Assembly: GCA_963281255.1 (NCBI GenBank)
Contig: OY725488.1
Span: 4,797,925 to 4,861,924 of the forward strand
Direction: 5' to 3'
DNA from: Aphrocallistes beatrix
Taxonomy: Eukaryota; Porifera; Hexactinellida; Sceptrulophora; Aphrocallistidae
Length of the DNA: 64,000 nucleotides
Part shown: positions 20,446-31,651 of the stretch, one piece after another
Layout of the letters: each line of letters starts with the position of its first letter
Numbering within the stretch: position 1 is the stretch's first letter
Notes under the pieces: model-generated
The model's input: the letters and a program-made list of their open reading frames with translations, nothing else
The model's database searches: none
Told to the model about the DNA's origin: nothing
Translations under genes and position numbers: made by a program

Positions 20446-21402
20446 CGATGTCTCAGTTTACCATCCGTAATCGAATCAAAACGCTTTTTGATGCATGAAT
20501 AACATCAATTCCAGATATTATTAGACATACCAAACTTCCGAGGAATACTGTCTTTAGGATTGTGAAAAGAATTCGCAACCATGAATCTCTTGAAAAATAA
20601 ACAAGGTGCGGGAGCTCCTCATAAATGTTAATATTGGCAAAAATCGATAATTACTAAATTGTCACGTTTTCCGCGGATTTCTCTAAGAGAACTAAGAGCT
20701 AAAATGTCAAGTAAATTCGGTAACTCCTTTTCCACGTACAACCACATTTACCGCATAACCAGGCGTGCTGGATTCAAATCGACGAAGGCGATAAACAGTC
20801 GATTAATCTCTGAGAGAGTTGTTGCAGCAAGAGTTGTATGGGCAAAACAGCACTTAAAGCAGGATTGGGGGAATGTTTGGTTCTCAGATGAGTGCTCTGT
20901 GTGGTTGAATCGTGGTAATGTAAGGTTTTTCACCAATGGCACATCATAAATAACCTTGAAAATTCTTAAGCACTCACCTAAGGTCCAAATCTGGGGGGCT
21001 ATTTCGCACCGTGGAGATTCAGTAGTTAAGATTTTAATACAAATGTGTATCTTAACATCTTGGATGAATGCTTAATCGAATCAGCAAATCTATTCTATCC
21101 TGATGGCTGGATATTACAAGAGGACAATTCTCCGATCCACAAATCGATCATAAGTAAAACCTGGAAATTGGACCAGAATATCACTGTTTGGGTTGACCAA
21201 GTAATTCACCAGACTTAAATCCAATTGAAAACCTTTGGGCACTCCTTAAGAAAGAACTGCTAAATAAGGATGACATAATTCGTAGTATTATAAGAGAATG
21301 GGAGACCTTCACCTCAGATTTTCTTGAAAATTACGTGTTCTCTATGAGTACGCGAGTACGGATGTGCATAGAAAGCGGAAGAGAGAAAGTTAAATTCTAA
21401 AT
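20446..21402 (+). pseudogene. Decayed Tc1-like (DD34E) transposase
   Basis: The fragment reads TIRNRIKTLFDA and IPDIIRHTKLPRNTVFRIVKR (helix-turn-helix), then PRISLRELRAKMSSKFG, the first aspartate in VWFSDECSVWL, the second in WILQEDNSPIHKS, and the glutamate in NSPDLNPIENLWALLKKEL. The spacing between the second Asp and Glu is 34 residues once a shift just before it is allowed for. It ends SMSTRVRMCIESGREKVKF before a TAA. Several frameshifts and stops (near 20481, 20605, 20948, 21060 and 21205) make it inactive. I did not find clear TIRs. Confidence 0.8.
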
Positions 21403-21569
21403 TGTGTTACATTAGAGATAAGAAATATATGCATCAATATTATATGCAAAGATATATGAGAAAAAGTCGAATTTATATAAGTTGATTAATTGAAAAAGGT
21501 CTCAATGAATATGAAACAAACTGTATAATACCTCACTTGACAATAACTGCATGAATTAATATTTGGAAG

Positions 21570-22170
21570 ATATGTCTTGTATCGCGCCTGGCTTTACTTT
21601 CAATTACAAAGAGGTAGAACACTTCATGAAGTTTTTCAATAACCCAAAAGATGGTGCTCTTCGTGAAAATTGTATCAAGCCATTCCAAGACCTGTGAAGA
21701 CTACCAAAACAACAAGATTCTAAGGGTTTGTGATTTCTTAAGACTTAAATAACGTAATTATTCTAGAATCATGCATATACCAAAGTTTGTTAGAAACGAT
21801 TGACAGAATTAAAAAGACTACGAAAAAGTGTTTACCTCCCACCAATTAAGTGAATGCAATCGTCGTTACCTCAAAAACATGGGCATAAGAACTTTATTTA
21901 ATTTGGATAAATGCAATTTGTTGAAACGTGCCCTAAATTAACATCGAAAGCCAGCTTGCAATCAGCTTGGAAAGGCAAAATGTAAATTTGGCCTTTAAAG
22001 TGTGCCATGAGTAAACTTCAGTCGAACAGTTAGCTTATAACATGGGAAAGAACATTGTGAGAACCAAACTGTTGAGTTTTGATAGTCATCAATGATGTTT
22101 GGAAAATGTTCAATGTGAATTCTCTCTGGATATGTGTTAATCGATCGATAGGAATATGAGAATCAGTTAT
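21570..22170 (+). pseudogene. P-element/THAP9-like fragment (tentative)
   Basis: This stretch is related to 40985-41350 (opposite strand). Both contain forms of GAATGCAATCSTCGTTRC, ACATCGAAAGCC and CCAAACTGTTGAGTT, and end in a segment reading FINDV.KMFNVN. The family resemblance to the late part of P-type transposases is only by motif (TVEF..FIND...NV). Stops and frameshifts occur throughout. It starts near TGTATCGCGCCTGGCTTTAC. Confidence 0.35.
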
Positions 22171-22360
22171 GATAGAGATATAATTGAGTATAAGGGTATC
22201 ATCTAATTACAAATGAGCATAATAGTAACCCGTGCGGATAGAAAAGGATAGTCATTTTACGACGATGTATCTGCACCCTTAGCAGAATTTTTAAAACCTT
22301 TATTCTGGGTCTTCCCGTACTATTCTTATTCATTTGGCATGTGCTACTATGGAACTAGAA

Positions 22361-22536
22361 CAGGCGTGTCAAACTGGTGGCCCGCAGGTTGCTCAGAGGT
22401 GGCTCGCCAGCCAGTTGCGAAAAAATATTATAATTGAATGAATCAGTAGTTAAAATTTATTCATTTCTATCATGGCCCGGGGAATAGCTGGGGTTATGAA
22501 ATTGGCCCACTATCCGATTCGAGTTTGACACACCTG
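22361..22536. mobile_element. hAT-type MITE, 176 bp, perfect 8-bp duplication
   Basis: The ends CAGGCGTGTCAAACT and GAGTTTGACACACCTG are inverted repeats. Both flanks read AACTAGAA (22353-22360 and 22537-22544), a perfect 8-bp hAT duplication. The GGTGGCCCGC and TGGCCCAC words are typical of this non-autonomous type. Confidence 0.93.
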
Positions 22537-22829
22537 AACTAGAACATTGTACACTAACTTTGGAGGCATTTTGCACATGCAGTACATCACGGAAAGACAT
22601 TCTACCAAAGCTTTTTACTGTATTCAACTGTTTTATTATCTAATAAAGTTAAGACCTCTATATGATGCACTACCGCGTAGTATTGATACATGATAATTGA
22701 AAACTTGCTAAATTAAAAGTCTAATTGAATAATATTATTTGTTTACTTAGTCAACTTCATCAGGAAGTAGAATTCCAGAATGTGTGATTGTTTCTTATTA
22801 CTCGTAGAAGTATATTGTTCTCTTATGAC

Positions 22830-23046
22830 GCCTCAGGTTAAGTCAAGTCTATCTCCCCCAAGCTAAGCCTAATCTCACAAGCTAAGACAAGTCTATCTCT
22901 CAAGCTAGGTCAAGTCTATCCTCAAACTAAGTCAAGTCTATCCCTCAAGCTAAGTCAAGTCATAGTCGGCTATTAAGAAGTAGAAGTCCGTTTTATTAGT
23001 ACAAGTATATCTATTAAGAAGTAGAAGCCCGTCTCATTAGTACTTC
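22830..23046. repeat. Two short tandem repeats next to the gap
   Basis: First, about five copies of CTAAGTCAAGTCTATC-type units of about 25-28 bp (22835-22965). Then two copies of CTATTAAGAAGTAGAAGYCCGT units of about 41 bp (22972-23046). The array runs into the N run, so its true size is unknown. Confidence 0.85.
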
Positions 23047-23246
23047 NNNNNNNNNNNNNNNNNNNNNNNNNNNNNNNNNNNNNNNNNNNNNNNNNNNNNN
23101 NNNNNNNNNNNNNNNNNNNNNNNNNNNNNNNNNNNNNNNNNNNNNNNNNNNNNNNNNNNNNNNNNNNNNNNNNNNNNNNNNNNNNNNNNNNNNNNNNNNN
23201 NNNNNNNNNNNNNNNNNNNNNNNNNNNNNNNNNNNNNNNNNNNNNN
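23047..23246. other. Assembly gap, 200 N
   Basis: Exactly 200 N, probably a placeholder. It sits between a tandem repeat and a palindrome, both of which are hard to assemble. Confidence 0.99.
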
Positions 23247-23757
23247 AGTTTCTTTGTATAGAACTGAGCTGTGAATGGGTTGATGCGAAAGTGAATATTT
23301 TTCATGGAATGTTGCTACATTCCAGCGTTGCTATGAAAACGCATTTTGATCAGTTGAGGTCATATCTTGAAAACCGCAATAACTATGCATTCAAATTTGA
23401 TCTTATTTGATAGCCAATAGACTATTTCCTATAAAGCCATTACATAATTTACACGTCTAAATTCAATGGTTTGCGAGTTATTAGACAAATGATCACTTTG
23501 GTCACAATTGGTAATTTGTCTAATAACTCGCAAACCATTGAATTTAGACGTGTAAATTATGTAATGGCTTTATAGGAAATAGTATATTGGCTATCAAATA
23601 AGATCAAATTTGAATGCATAGTTATTGCGGTTTTCAAGATATGACCTCAACTGATCAAAATGCGTTTTCATAGCAACGCTGGAATGTAGCAACATTCCAT
23701 GAAAAATATTCACTTTCGCATCAACCCATTCACAGCTCAGTTCTATACAAAGAAACT
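23247..23757. mobile_element. Near-perfect 510-bp palindrome (foldback element)
   Basis: The left arm starts AGTTTCTTTGTATAGAACTG and the right arm is its complement, ending AGTTCTATACAAAGAAACT. The centre is near 23502 (CACTTTGGTCACAATTGG). I saw only isolated mismatches over about 250 bp per arm (for example near 23420 against 23583). Diverged relatives occur at about 47490-47865 and, as a single arm, at about 36835-37000, so this is a dispersed family and not simply an assembly artefact. Confidence 0.9.
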
Positions 23758-23759
23758 AT

Positions 23760-24880
23760 ATTAAAACAAACTTAGAAGTGCCCTTAAACAACCTCTGAAA
23801 TTCACTAAATGTGTCCCAAATATAACCTATTGTGCAATCATATGATGACTAATCGAAATTTTAACAACGGATATGGATACTCTGGCGTCATATTTATATA
23901 TGCTGGTAATACATTTCGAAGCTCTATTCTGCGTCGTTCATGATTTTTGGCAGATCATGTATTTGATCAACCATCTTCGACCCCATCCCTGGTCCATTTT
24001 TGAGATTTAGATGGGTGGCCTTATATACAGAGTGCTATGTTCGGACTAAATATCGGATTGTTTAGCAAATATTAGCCCTCTAAAATTAGCTTTTCAACTC
24101 ATTAGTGACATTTATTGCATTCCTATTACATAGCAACAACAGCATTACACACTGTTTATGTTTAGTCTGTCTGTGGTCAAATGTACAACATACTTATAAT
24201 TCCAAGTGCACATATCAATTGCAGAATGTTGTAAGAATTAGTGATATTATAGAGGAAGACAAAAAAGCATTTTCAAAATGGTAGAATTGAGAGTTGTCAG
24301 GTCAATTTTATATTTATACAAAAGGCATAAAATTTTGAATTATATATATAAAGCGTTTACAGGTACAAAAATGTGAATAACTCAAAGAGAACATATGGAA
24401 ACCAAATGAATTTTTTTATACAATGAATTATGAATATAAACAGTAAAATATCCAAAAATAAAACAGTTTCAAAAATATACATTTTTGTTACGTCATAGTT
24501 CCGGTTTGCTTCGGGAGTTGGTTTCAGTTCCAGTTTTCACAAAGAAAAGGAACTCAAAACTTAATTTACTCAAGTTTTTCGTTTTCTCCATATGTAAAAA
24601 CATAAGTATTGCAATTTATGAAAGAATTTGATGAATATTTTTTGAGTTATTCGAGTTTAAAATGGGATGGGATTTTACCATTGTGAAAATCCTTGGTCAA
24701 AACAGCTAAAATTCAAAAATTTGTGACGTCATAACTCAAAAACCACATGACCGATTGATCTGAAATTTTCACAAAAGTAAAGACATATACATGCCCTGTC
24801 ACACAGCAAATTTCAGACCAATCGGTTGATGGTGGTGAAATTATTGGTTTTTTGACATGGAATTCCCCGTATATATACGT
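23760..24880. other. AT-rich stretch, no gene seen
   Basis: No recognisable transposon end or open frame. A block at about 24480-24860 with GTGACGTCATAACTCAAAAACC and ACCAATCGGTTGATGG looks like old repeat DNA, but I cannot assign it. Confidence 0.4.
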
Positions 24881-24883
24881 ATA

Positions 24884-25383
24884 TATATAGCTGTAACGAA
24901 TTGATTGAAGAAACTGCCTGGCGTAGAAGGCTGATTTTTTGCATGTGGGAGTCTTTTGGCTATGGCTCCAGTAAGTTCTGAGCTCAGAGTAAAATATCGA
25001 CTCATCATGGAATTATGACGTCATTGTCACATTTTTAATAGTTAAGCAACACAGTTATTCGAGTATAACTCAGCCATTATAGGAGATAGAAGGCTGAAAT
25101 TTTAATAGAGTCTGTATACTAACGTACCTCACATATGATGCAACTATTATCAAAAAAGATGACTCATCACTTTGTTATGATGTCATCATTACGCATCAAA
25201 AATTTAAAATTGACAAATTTGGTGATTTTTCGAGTGATATCGATTTTAAAACTAAGATGGACATATTTAGAGATGATATCTCCCTTATAATTAACCAGTC
25301 TCACATCCAGGCGACCGAAAGCAGCCTCCGGCGGACACAAAGTGTCCGCCAGCCGCGCAGCGCAAGCAAGCGACGCGCGCATG
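24884..25383 (+). repeat. Family-H copy
   Basis: It runs from CTGTAACGAATTGATTGAAG to the terminal AAGCGACGCGCGCATG, with all internal family words (GACGTCATTGTCAC, GATATCGATTTTAAAAC, GGCGGACACAAAGTGTCCGCC). The first end (TCCTTACT) is missing and replaced by TA-rich sequence. Confidence 0.85.
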
Positions 25384-26023
25384 TAAAGTAAACAAATTAC
25401 AATAATAGGCTTGAAACTAGCTTTCAATGGTTGACATAGGGTTTTCAGGGGTGTAGATTCGAATATCATATTTTAGGATCCATATGAAAAAATATTCGTC
25501 GACCTTTGTTTACAATATACAGGGTGGCTCATAAGTTCTGTGACAAGCTTCATTATGTATAAAATTTCTTATATTCAGAGAATCTTAGTTATTATGGTCT
25601 TTAGAAATTGTAATTCGATTATTCTCAATGACTTTAAAAGATTTTTCGAGTCTAAGACCTGGAACTGTGTTTTGTATGGTGATTTTTATGAGGGAAAAAT
25701 GTGTCCTAGCACGCAGCGAAAATCGAGTATCAGGGCTCACTGCTTTTCGAATAATCTTTCTAGAGTCTTCAAATTCTAGGAAAAATTGGCTCTCACATTT
25801 CTATCGAATACTCTAATATTGTAGAATATTAAGATGTTTATATCAGTACATATTGAGAGCAATTTGGATCAGATTTTTGGTGATGTGAAAAATAGTGCCA
25901 TTTTGGGTGATTTTGCAAATTATACCTAATTTGAACACGTTAAATATTAACTTTCTCCCGTTTCTGATAATGAATTCAATGAATTTATGAAATATTTCCA
26001 TGGTGAATGAAAGGTATCTGCGG

Positions 26024-27711
26024 CCGTATTCACTAAGAACTTAAGACCGATCTTAAGATCGATCTTAGTGCTTAAGTCTTAAGTTCGATCTTAAGTCGTA
26101 TTCACTAAGAATGGTATTCACTAAGATTTAAGTTCGATCTTAAGACCGAACTTAAGACCGAACTTAAGACCGAACTTTAAGCAACCTAGGGAGGTGTCTT
26201 AAGTATTGGAATTGATTCGATTTTCACTAATTACTCCATAAATGTTGTTCAAACTTACTTCTATCGAACATTGAATCTACCTTGATTGATATTAGACTTC
26301 AAATAAAATTTAAATATTTTAAAAACATTTCTCCTTATTGTGTGTAACATCGCAACATGTATCACATGCTATATTCGTGGCAAATTCTTTTTGGATTTGT
26401 ATGAATAAACAAACATACATTATTTGATCATATAATCATTCCAATATGCACAATTATAGAGACAGGCTTTATATATTGATTCACATGACTGATAATAATC
26501 ACTTTGATCCTATTTTCCTATTCACAATGATTTTTTCAGCAGTCTCTGACGTTTAAATCTATAATAGTCCCTCTGCTCTTCATCAACCTGCTGTAATGGA
26601 AGTAAGTCTGCAGCCTTCAAGAGTTCGACCGAATCATCTTGCTCATCAACAGTTCGCCTTCTCTTCCGACTTTTCTTTGATGGCTTACGAGTATATATTG
26701 TCGGGATTTCAACTTCTGGAGACTCTAAAATTGGAGTATCTTCAAATTCAACAGGACCTGCAGCTGATACTGTTGATGCTATTGGAATTTCATTGTCTAT
26801 CTGCTGATATAATTGCATGTCCTCGTCTTCTACCTGTCCAGCAGTGTTTGTACCCCACACCAGTCTTTCTGGCTTCCTGTTTTTGTCAGCAGAATTCCTG
26901 AGCCTCTCAAAATCTCACCTGCTGATTCAATTTCATTATTGAGACTTCTCTGGTCCAATTTGCTTTGCGGGATTTGTCCATTTGGTCTAGTATTGTTAAT
27001 GCAAGTACTCAGCAGCAATTTATATACACGGGAGGACACCGACTTACCATAACCATTAATGACACCAATTATTTTCGTAACACCAAATGACGCAGAAATT
27101 TTACCGTCGATAGAGTTCAATTTATTGTACTTCTCATATCCAGTGTTTATACTTTGTTTTAGAGAGGTTTTATGTTACAATATATAAAGACACGTCGTTT
27201 ATATGTTTTGTTTAATATAATATTATGAATCCATGAGGTATAACTTGTGCTCTTTGATAGCTCTTCCTTTGATATTGACTAGTGTAGAATAATTATAGAT
27301 TACATGCATAAAACATTGAATTTTCATAATAGAATTCAAAGTTAAAACAAAGATTTAACCACAGATATGTAAGAGACTCACTAGCAGGCATTCCAGGCGG
27401 TACAACTACATAGATAGAAGCTATGTCTTACAGGAGTCGGTTAATCAATCTTCTTTGCTCCTAATATTGACATTAATTGCCCCAATTTTGAACAAAAAGA
27501 AGAAATATAGTTTATTTCACTAGATCAATAATAAATGACCACATACCATTACAATATTATAGTTCAGTTTTGTATTTGATTAGTATAATGCTATATTCTA
27601 ATTATATTAACCCTAACGTTATTTCTAAGTTCTATCTTAAGATCGATCTTAACTAAGATCGATCTTAAGACTTAAGATCGATCTTAGTGCTTAAGATCTT
27701 AGTGAATACGA
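26024..27711 (-). mobile_element. PIF/Harbinger-like element with palindromic ends
   Basis: Both ends read GTATTCACTAAG and are followed by clusters of CTTAAGATCGATCTTAAG-type palindromes (26035-26180 and 27630-27700). The GGCCGTATTCAC end resembles Harbinger termini. Inside is a minus-strand Myb/SANT-accessory-like gene but no DDE transposase, so it appears internally deleted. I could not fix the 3-bp target duplication. Confidence 0.6.
26522..27120 (-). CDS. Harbinger-type Myb/SANT-like accessory protein, C-terminal part
   Basis: Two overlapping minus-strand frames (27120-26830 and 26860-26522) join after a shift near 26845. Together they read SSRVYKLLLSTCINNTRPN, an acidic linker rich in Glu, Asp, Pro and Val, a basic patch KPSKKSRKRRRTV, and a C-terminal helix EEQRDYYRFKRQRLLKKSL ending in a stop. 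This layout (central acidic linker, basic patch, RDYY.FKR helix) is that of the second protein of PIF/Harbinger elements, which binds DNA and brings the transposase to it. The N-terminal Myb repeat is not clear. It lies within the 26024-27711 element, supporting the assignment. Confidence 0.5.
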
Positions 27712-28016
27712 CTGCTGGTGTTAAATCGTCATTGAACATCGATTATGAATACATTTTTTACAGAAGCTGTGACCTTGATTCTCGATTTTTGCTGCGTGCC
27801 AGGACACATTTTTCCCCATAAAACTCACCATACAAAACACAGTTCCAGGTCTTAGACTCGAAAAATCTTCTAAAACCATTGAGAATATTCGATTTACAAT
27901 CTCTAAAGACCATAATAACTAAGATTGTATGAGTATAAAAAATTTTATACCTAAAGAAGCTTGTATCAGAACTTATGAGCCACCCTGTATATATAAAGGA
28001 AAAAAATAAAATATAG

Positions 28017-28151
28017 TTTAGATTGAGTAACCCCAGGCGCCTGCAGGGCGACTCTGCGGACACTAAGTGTCCGCAAGCCGCGCAGCGCAACCAAGCGAAG
28101 CGCGCTTGTATATAAATAAATATACATTAATCGAGTTTTAATAGTAAGGAT
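28017..28151 (+). repeat. Family-H 3' end joined to an inverted 5' end
   Basis: CCCCAGGCGCCTGCAGGGCG to AAGCGAAGCGCGCTTG (28108) is the family 3' end. It is followed directly by a TA-rich tract and CATTAATCGAGTTTTAATAG plus TAAGGA, the complement of the family 5' end. The same joint occurs at 6172-6215. Confidence 0.8.
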
Positions 28152-28165
28152 ATCCTTACTATTAA

Positions 28166-29923
28166 GGATACAGCCCTCGAAAAACCTTGCCTGGCGTAAA
28201 AAAAAACGGCAAATTTTTTAATGCTAATTTCATTGAATTACTGATCGGTATACCATCTGATAGCACTATTTGATAACCTCCTAGAGTTTAGCATTAATAA
28301 AAATTGAAAAATTATTAGAGCTTTTTAACTCATTTACCAATAAATTAACTTATTCGATATTTTTTTAATGATATGGACCTTAACATTGTGTTGGCACCTT
28401 TGGAGATTATATAACACAAAGATTTAAAAGAATGGGCAAATAAAATCCAAACAAAATAGCTCTATAAGGAAGTTCATTTATATAATGCTCGGGAAATCGC
28501 AAGTTTGATCTCAGATATTTAGCGATCACTGAGTTCAGAAATAAAATTCTGATCGTTTTAAAAAAAAATTTGTTCGGATCGACCATTTGTTCTTGAGATA
28601 TCGCTTATTATAGGTAAAGTTTGGGCATAATATCCATCTAAGGTCCCGAAAGAGGACGATGTCATATCTTAAAAACTATTGTAGATATATAATATATTAT
28701 ATCCTTAAATAAAAGGATATATGCGAAAATATATAGGTTCTTCGAACATTCCTTTGTCAAAAAAAAAAAATCTCGACTTATCATTGATTTAATTGTAATA
28801 CAAATTCTATGGATAACTTTGAATCTATTAGAAAATGGCGAATCTAATCATTAAATATGCCCAAATTTAGCTATTATGCTAAATAATGAATACAATTGTC
28901 GTTAATAATGTGTACAGAAAAATTGGAGAACTTTTGATAATTATTTTGAAAGTTCTGGCCTTGGACCTCGCAAATTCGGTCAAAAACCCCCATTTAGGGT
29001 CCAAAAAGAGATATCTCTCTATCTCTGTAATATAAGTCCAAATTCTTAGTTCTCACTTCCTAATATACTTTTTATGAGTGCTTCTTTGATAATAATTGCA
29101 CGACACCCTATGGAATGTTAAGTTTTAGATTTTTGTCATTGGATGACTTAGCACTTTTGAAAATCCTAACTTCGAAACTAAAAGTCGTAGACTTTCGCTC
29201 TAACTTCCTAATATACTTTTCGGAAGCTCTTCAACCATTCTAAACTGATAGATTATACTTCGTAGTGCTAGGAATATGAATTATTATTCACAATCATCCC
29301 AAAACATTCGGGGTTAGGGGCCTCAAGGAATTTCATTCCTTGAGGCCCCTAACCCCATTTTTAGATTTTCAGGGTACTCTTGCTATTTTTTTAAATATTT
29401 GGTTCAAATATACCTAAATCAGCAGTATGAATGCGAATAAATGTCTGTGAATGCTTTTGTTCATTATTAATAACTCATTTTACATTCTTCTTAACACCTA
29501 AACTAAAAACCTCTATATCTCTGGACTTAAAAATTTCAAAATTGACCGTCTTTACAGAATTATTTCTCAAATTTGATTTGAGATAGAAGTTTGAAAATTT
29601 CAAGAGTTGTTCCATATCATTAGGCGATTAACTTAGGACCACCATTTTTATGAGATATTCTAACTCGGTGATTTTATTCCTGATTTCCCCCAAAACAGAC
29701 ATTTTTCGCCGTTTTTGGACTTGAAAAAAGGAGACTTTGAGACACAGACTGAAAAAAGCAGACTTTGAGCACTGTATCTCAAAAACTAGAAATGAGAATC
29801 AAAAACGGTTTGGAATGTGCCAGTATTTCTTGATGGAGATACCTCACCACGCTTAACATCTCTTATAGCTCTACTTTAATCGTATGCTGTAAGCCAAATC
29901 ATGTTTATTCGTGGGCGGTATCC
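28166..29923. mobile_element. TTAA-flanked non-autonomous element, copy A (1758 bp)
   Basis: It begins GGATACAGCCCTCGAAAAAC and ends with the complement GGGCGGTATCC. TTAA lies directly outside both ends (28162-28165, 29924-29927). Other copies with the same ends lie at 35616-36394 and 41427-43278. The interior has no long reading frame. TTAA duplication is the piggyBac rule, but the end sequence is not a classical piggyBac terminus. Confidence 0.85.
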
Positions 29924-30452
29924 TTAAAACTCGATTATTGTACAATTATATATATCTCTGTAACGAATTGATTGAAGAAACTGCAGGGCGCAGAAGGCTG
30001 ATTTTTGGCATGTGGGAGTCTTTTGGCTATGGCTCCAGTAAGTTCTGAGTTCAGAGCAAAATGCCGACTCATTATGGAATTATGACGTCATTGTCACATT
30101 TTTAAAAGTTAATCAACACAGTTATTCGGGCATAACTCAACCATTATAGGAGATAGAAGGCTGAAATTTTAATAGAATATGTATACTAACATACCTCACA
30201 TATGATGCGACTTTCATCAAAAAATGATGACTCATCACTTTGTTATGACGTCATCATTACGCATCAAAAATTTTAAAATCGACAAATTTGGTGATTTTTC
30301 GAGTTAAATCGATTTTAAAACTAAGATTGACATATTCAGAGATGATATCTCCCTTATAATTAACCAGTCTCACCTCCAGTTGACCGAAGGGAGCCTCCGG
30401 CGGACACAAAGTGTCCGCCAGCCGCGCAGCGCAAGCAAGCGAAGCGCGCTTG
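29921..30452 (+). repeat. Family-H copy inserted at the edge of the TTAA element
   Basis: The start TCCTTAAAACTCGATTATTG overlaps the terminus of the TTAA element; the end is AAGCGAAGCGCGCTTG followed by T. All internal family words are present. Confidence 0.8.
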
Positions 30453-30454
30453 TA

Positions 30455-30765
30455 ATTATGAAAGAGGAAGAAATATGTAAAAGTAAATCGAGGAAGGAGA
30501 CTTCGTACATATAAAGAATGAGGTGAGAAGGGCAAATTTCCTCCGATTATTATTTGTTGAAACATTGTTAATTAATTAAGTATCGAAAGGATGGTAGCAA
30601 ACGTCAGATATTAAGGGATTTGAATTCGGTGAGGAAAGTTGTGCACTTAATGAGCTGCAACAAAAAAATCGCTTTTATGATACGTATAAAATATATATCA
30701 ATATCGCATCACAAGAGAATTATATAATCAAATATAATTGAAAATATGTTGCCATTTTGATAAAG
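30455..30765. other. Unassigned AT-rich sequence
   Basis: No gene or known repeat. It marks the boundary between transposon-rich DNA and the satellite that begins just after. Confidence 0.4.
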
Positions 30766-31178
30766 TGACAATTTTAGATCTATAGAAATGACTTAGAAAT
30801 CTACGATTGTATATACATACATCTCGCATAGAAAATGCTAAAAATCTACGAATATATATAAATCTTGTATAGAAATGGGTGAAAAATATTCGATTGCATA
30901 TACATTTCGTATGTATATGACTGAAAATCTACGCTGGTGTTGAAAAGACTGAGAAACCTAAGAATTTATATACTTCTCGTGTAGAAATAACTGAAAAATA
31001 TATGATTCTTAAATCATCTCGTGTATCAATGACTGAAAAACCTATGATTTTATATACATATCTATAGAAATGACTGAGAAATCTGCATTGTTAAAACATC
31101 TTGTAAAGAACTGACTGTAAAATCTGCGATTGTTTTTACATTTCGTTTACAAAATACTGAGAATCTACTATTTATGTA

Positions 31179-31651
31179 CACTGCCCTACCAAAGTATTCG
31201 TACACCTCAATATTTCCCATTAATATAGTACTAAAATGGCTATATTAAAGAATGATCATGCACTTAAAATATGAGATATAGTATATTTGATTTCAGATTC
31301 GTATTCTACGCATTTGAATTACCTATTTTCGAAGTTTCAAATCAATTGCTAATTGCCAAGGTTAAAATTCCCGACCTGTGCCACCATGTACCACTTTTCT
31401 AGAGTCTCAACCACTGTAGCAGATGGTGATAGCTGACACAGGATAGCACAGGATGATAAATTTCGGCATAGTTAAAACCTAATTGATTTGAAAACTCTAA
31501 AATAGGTAATTCAAATGCGTAGAATACGAATCTGAAATCAAATATACTGTATCTCGTCTAGTTTAACTGCATGACAGTTCAGTAATATACGCATTTAGTA
31601 CTATTTTAATGGGAAATATTGAGGTGTACGAATACTTTTGGTAGGGTAGTG
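31179..31651. mobile_element. Tc1/mariner-type MITE in the satellite, 473 bp
   Basis: The ends CACTGCCCTACCAAAGTATTC and its complement (GAATACTTTTGGTAGGGTAGTG) form long inverted repeats extending about 150 bp per side, flanked by TA (31177-31178, 31652-31653). Confidence 0.9.

Larger units (their letters stand above)
25520..27987. mobile_element. Long-TIR Tc1/mariner-type element with a nested insertion
   Basis: The ends CAGGGTGGCTCATAAGTTCTG and its complement are inverted repeats that continue for about 230 bp. They share TTAGTTATTATGGTCTTTAG, AGACCTGGAACTGTGTTTTG and GTGTCCTRGCACGCAGC. TA flanks both sides (25518-25519, 27988-27989). The middle is interrupted by the Harbinger-like element at about 26024-27711. 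No transposase belonging to the outer element is visible, so it is non-autonomous. Confidence 0.85.
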
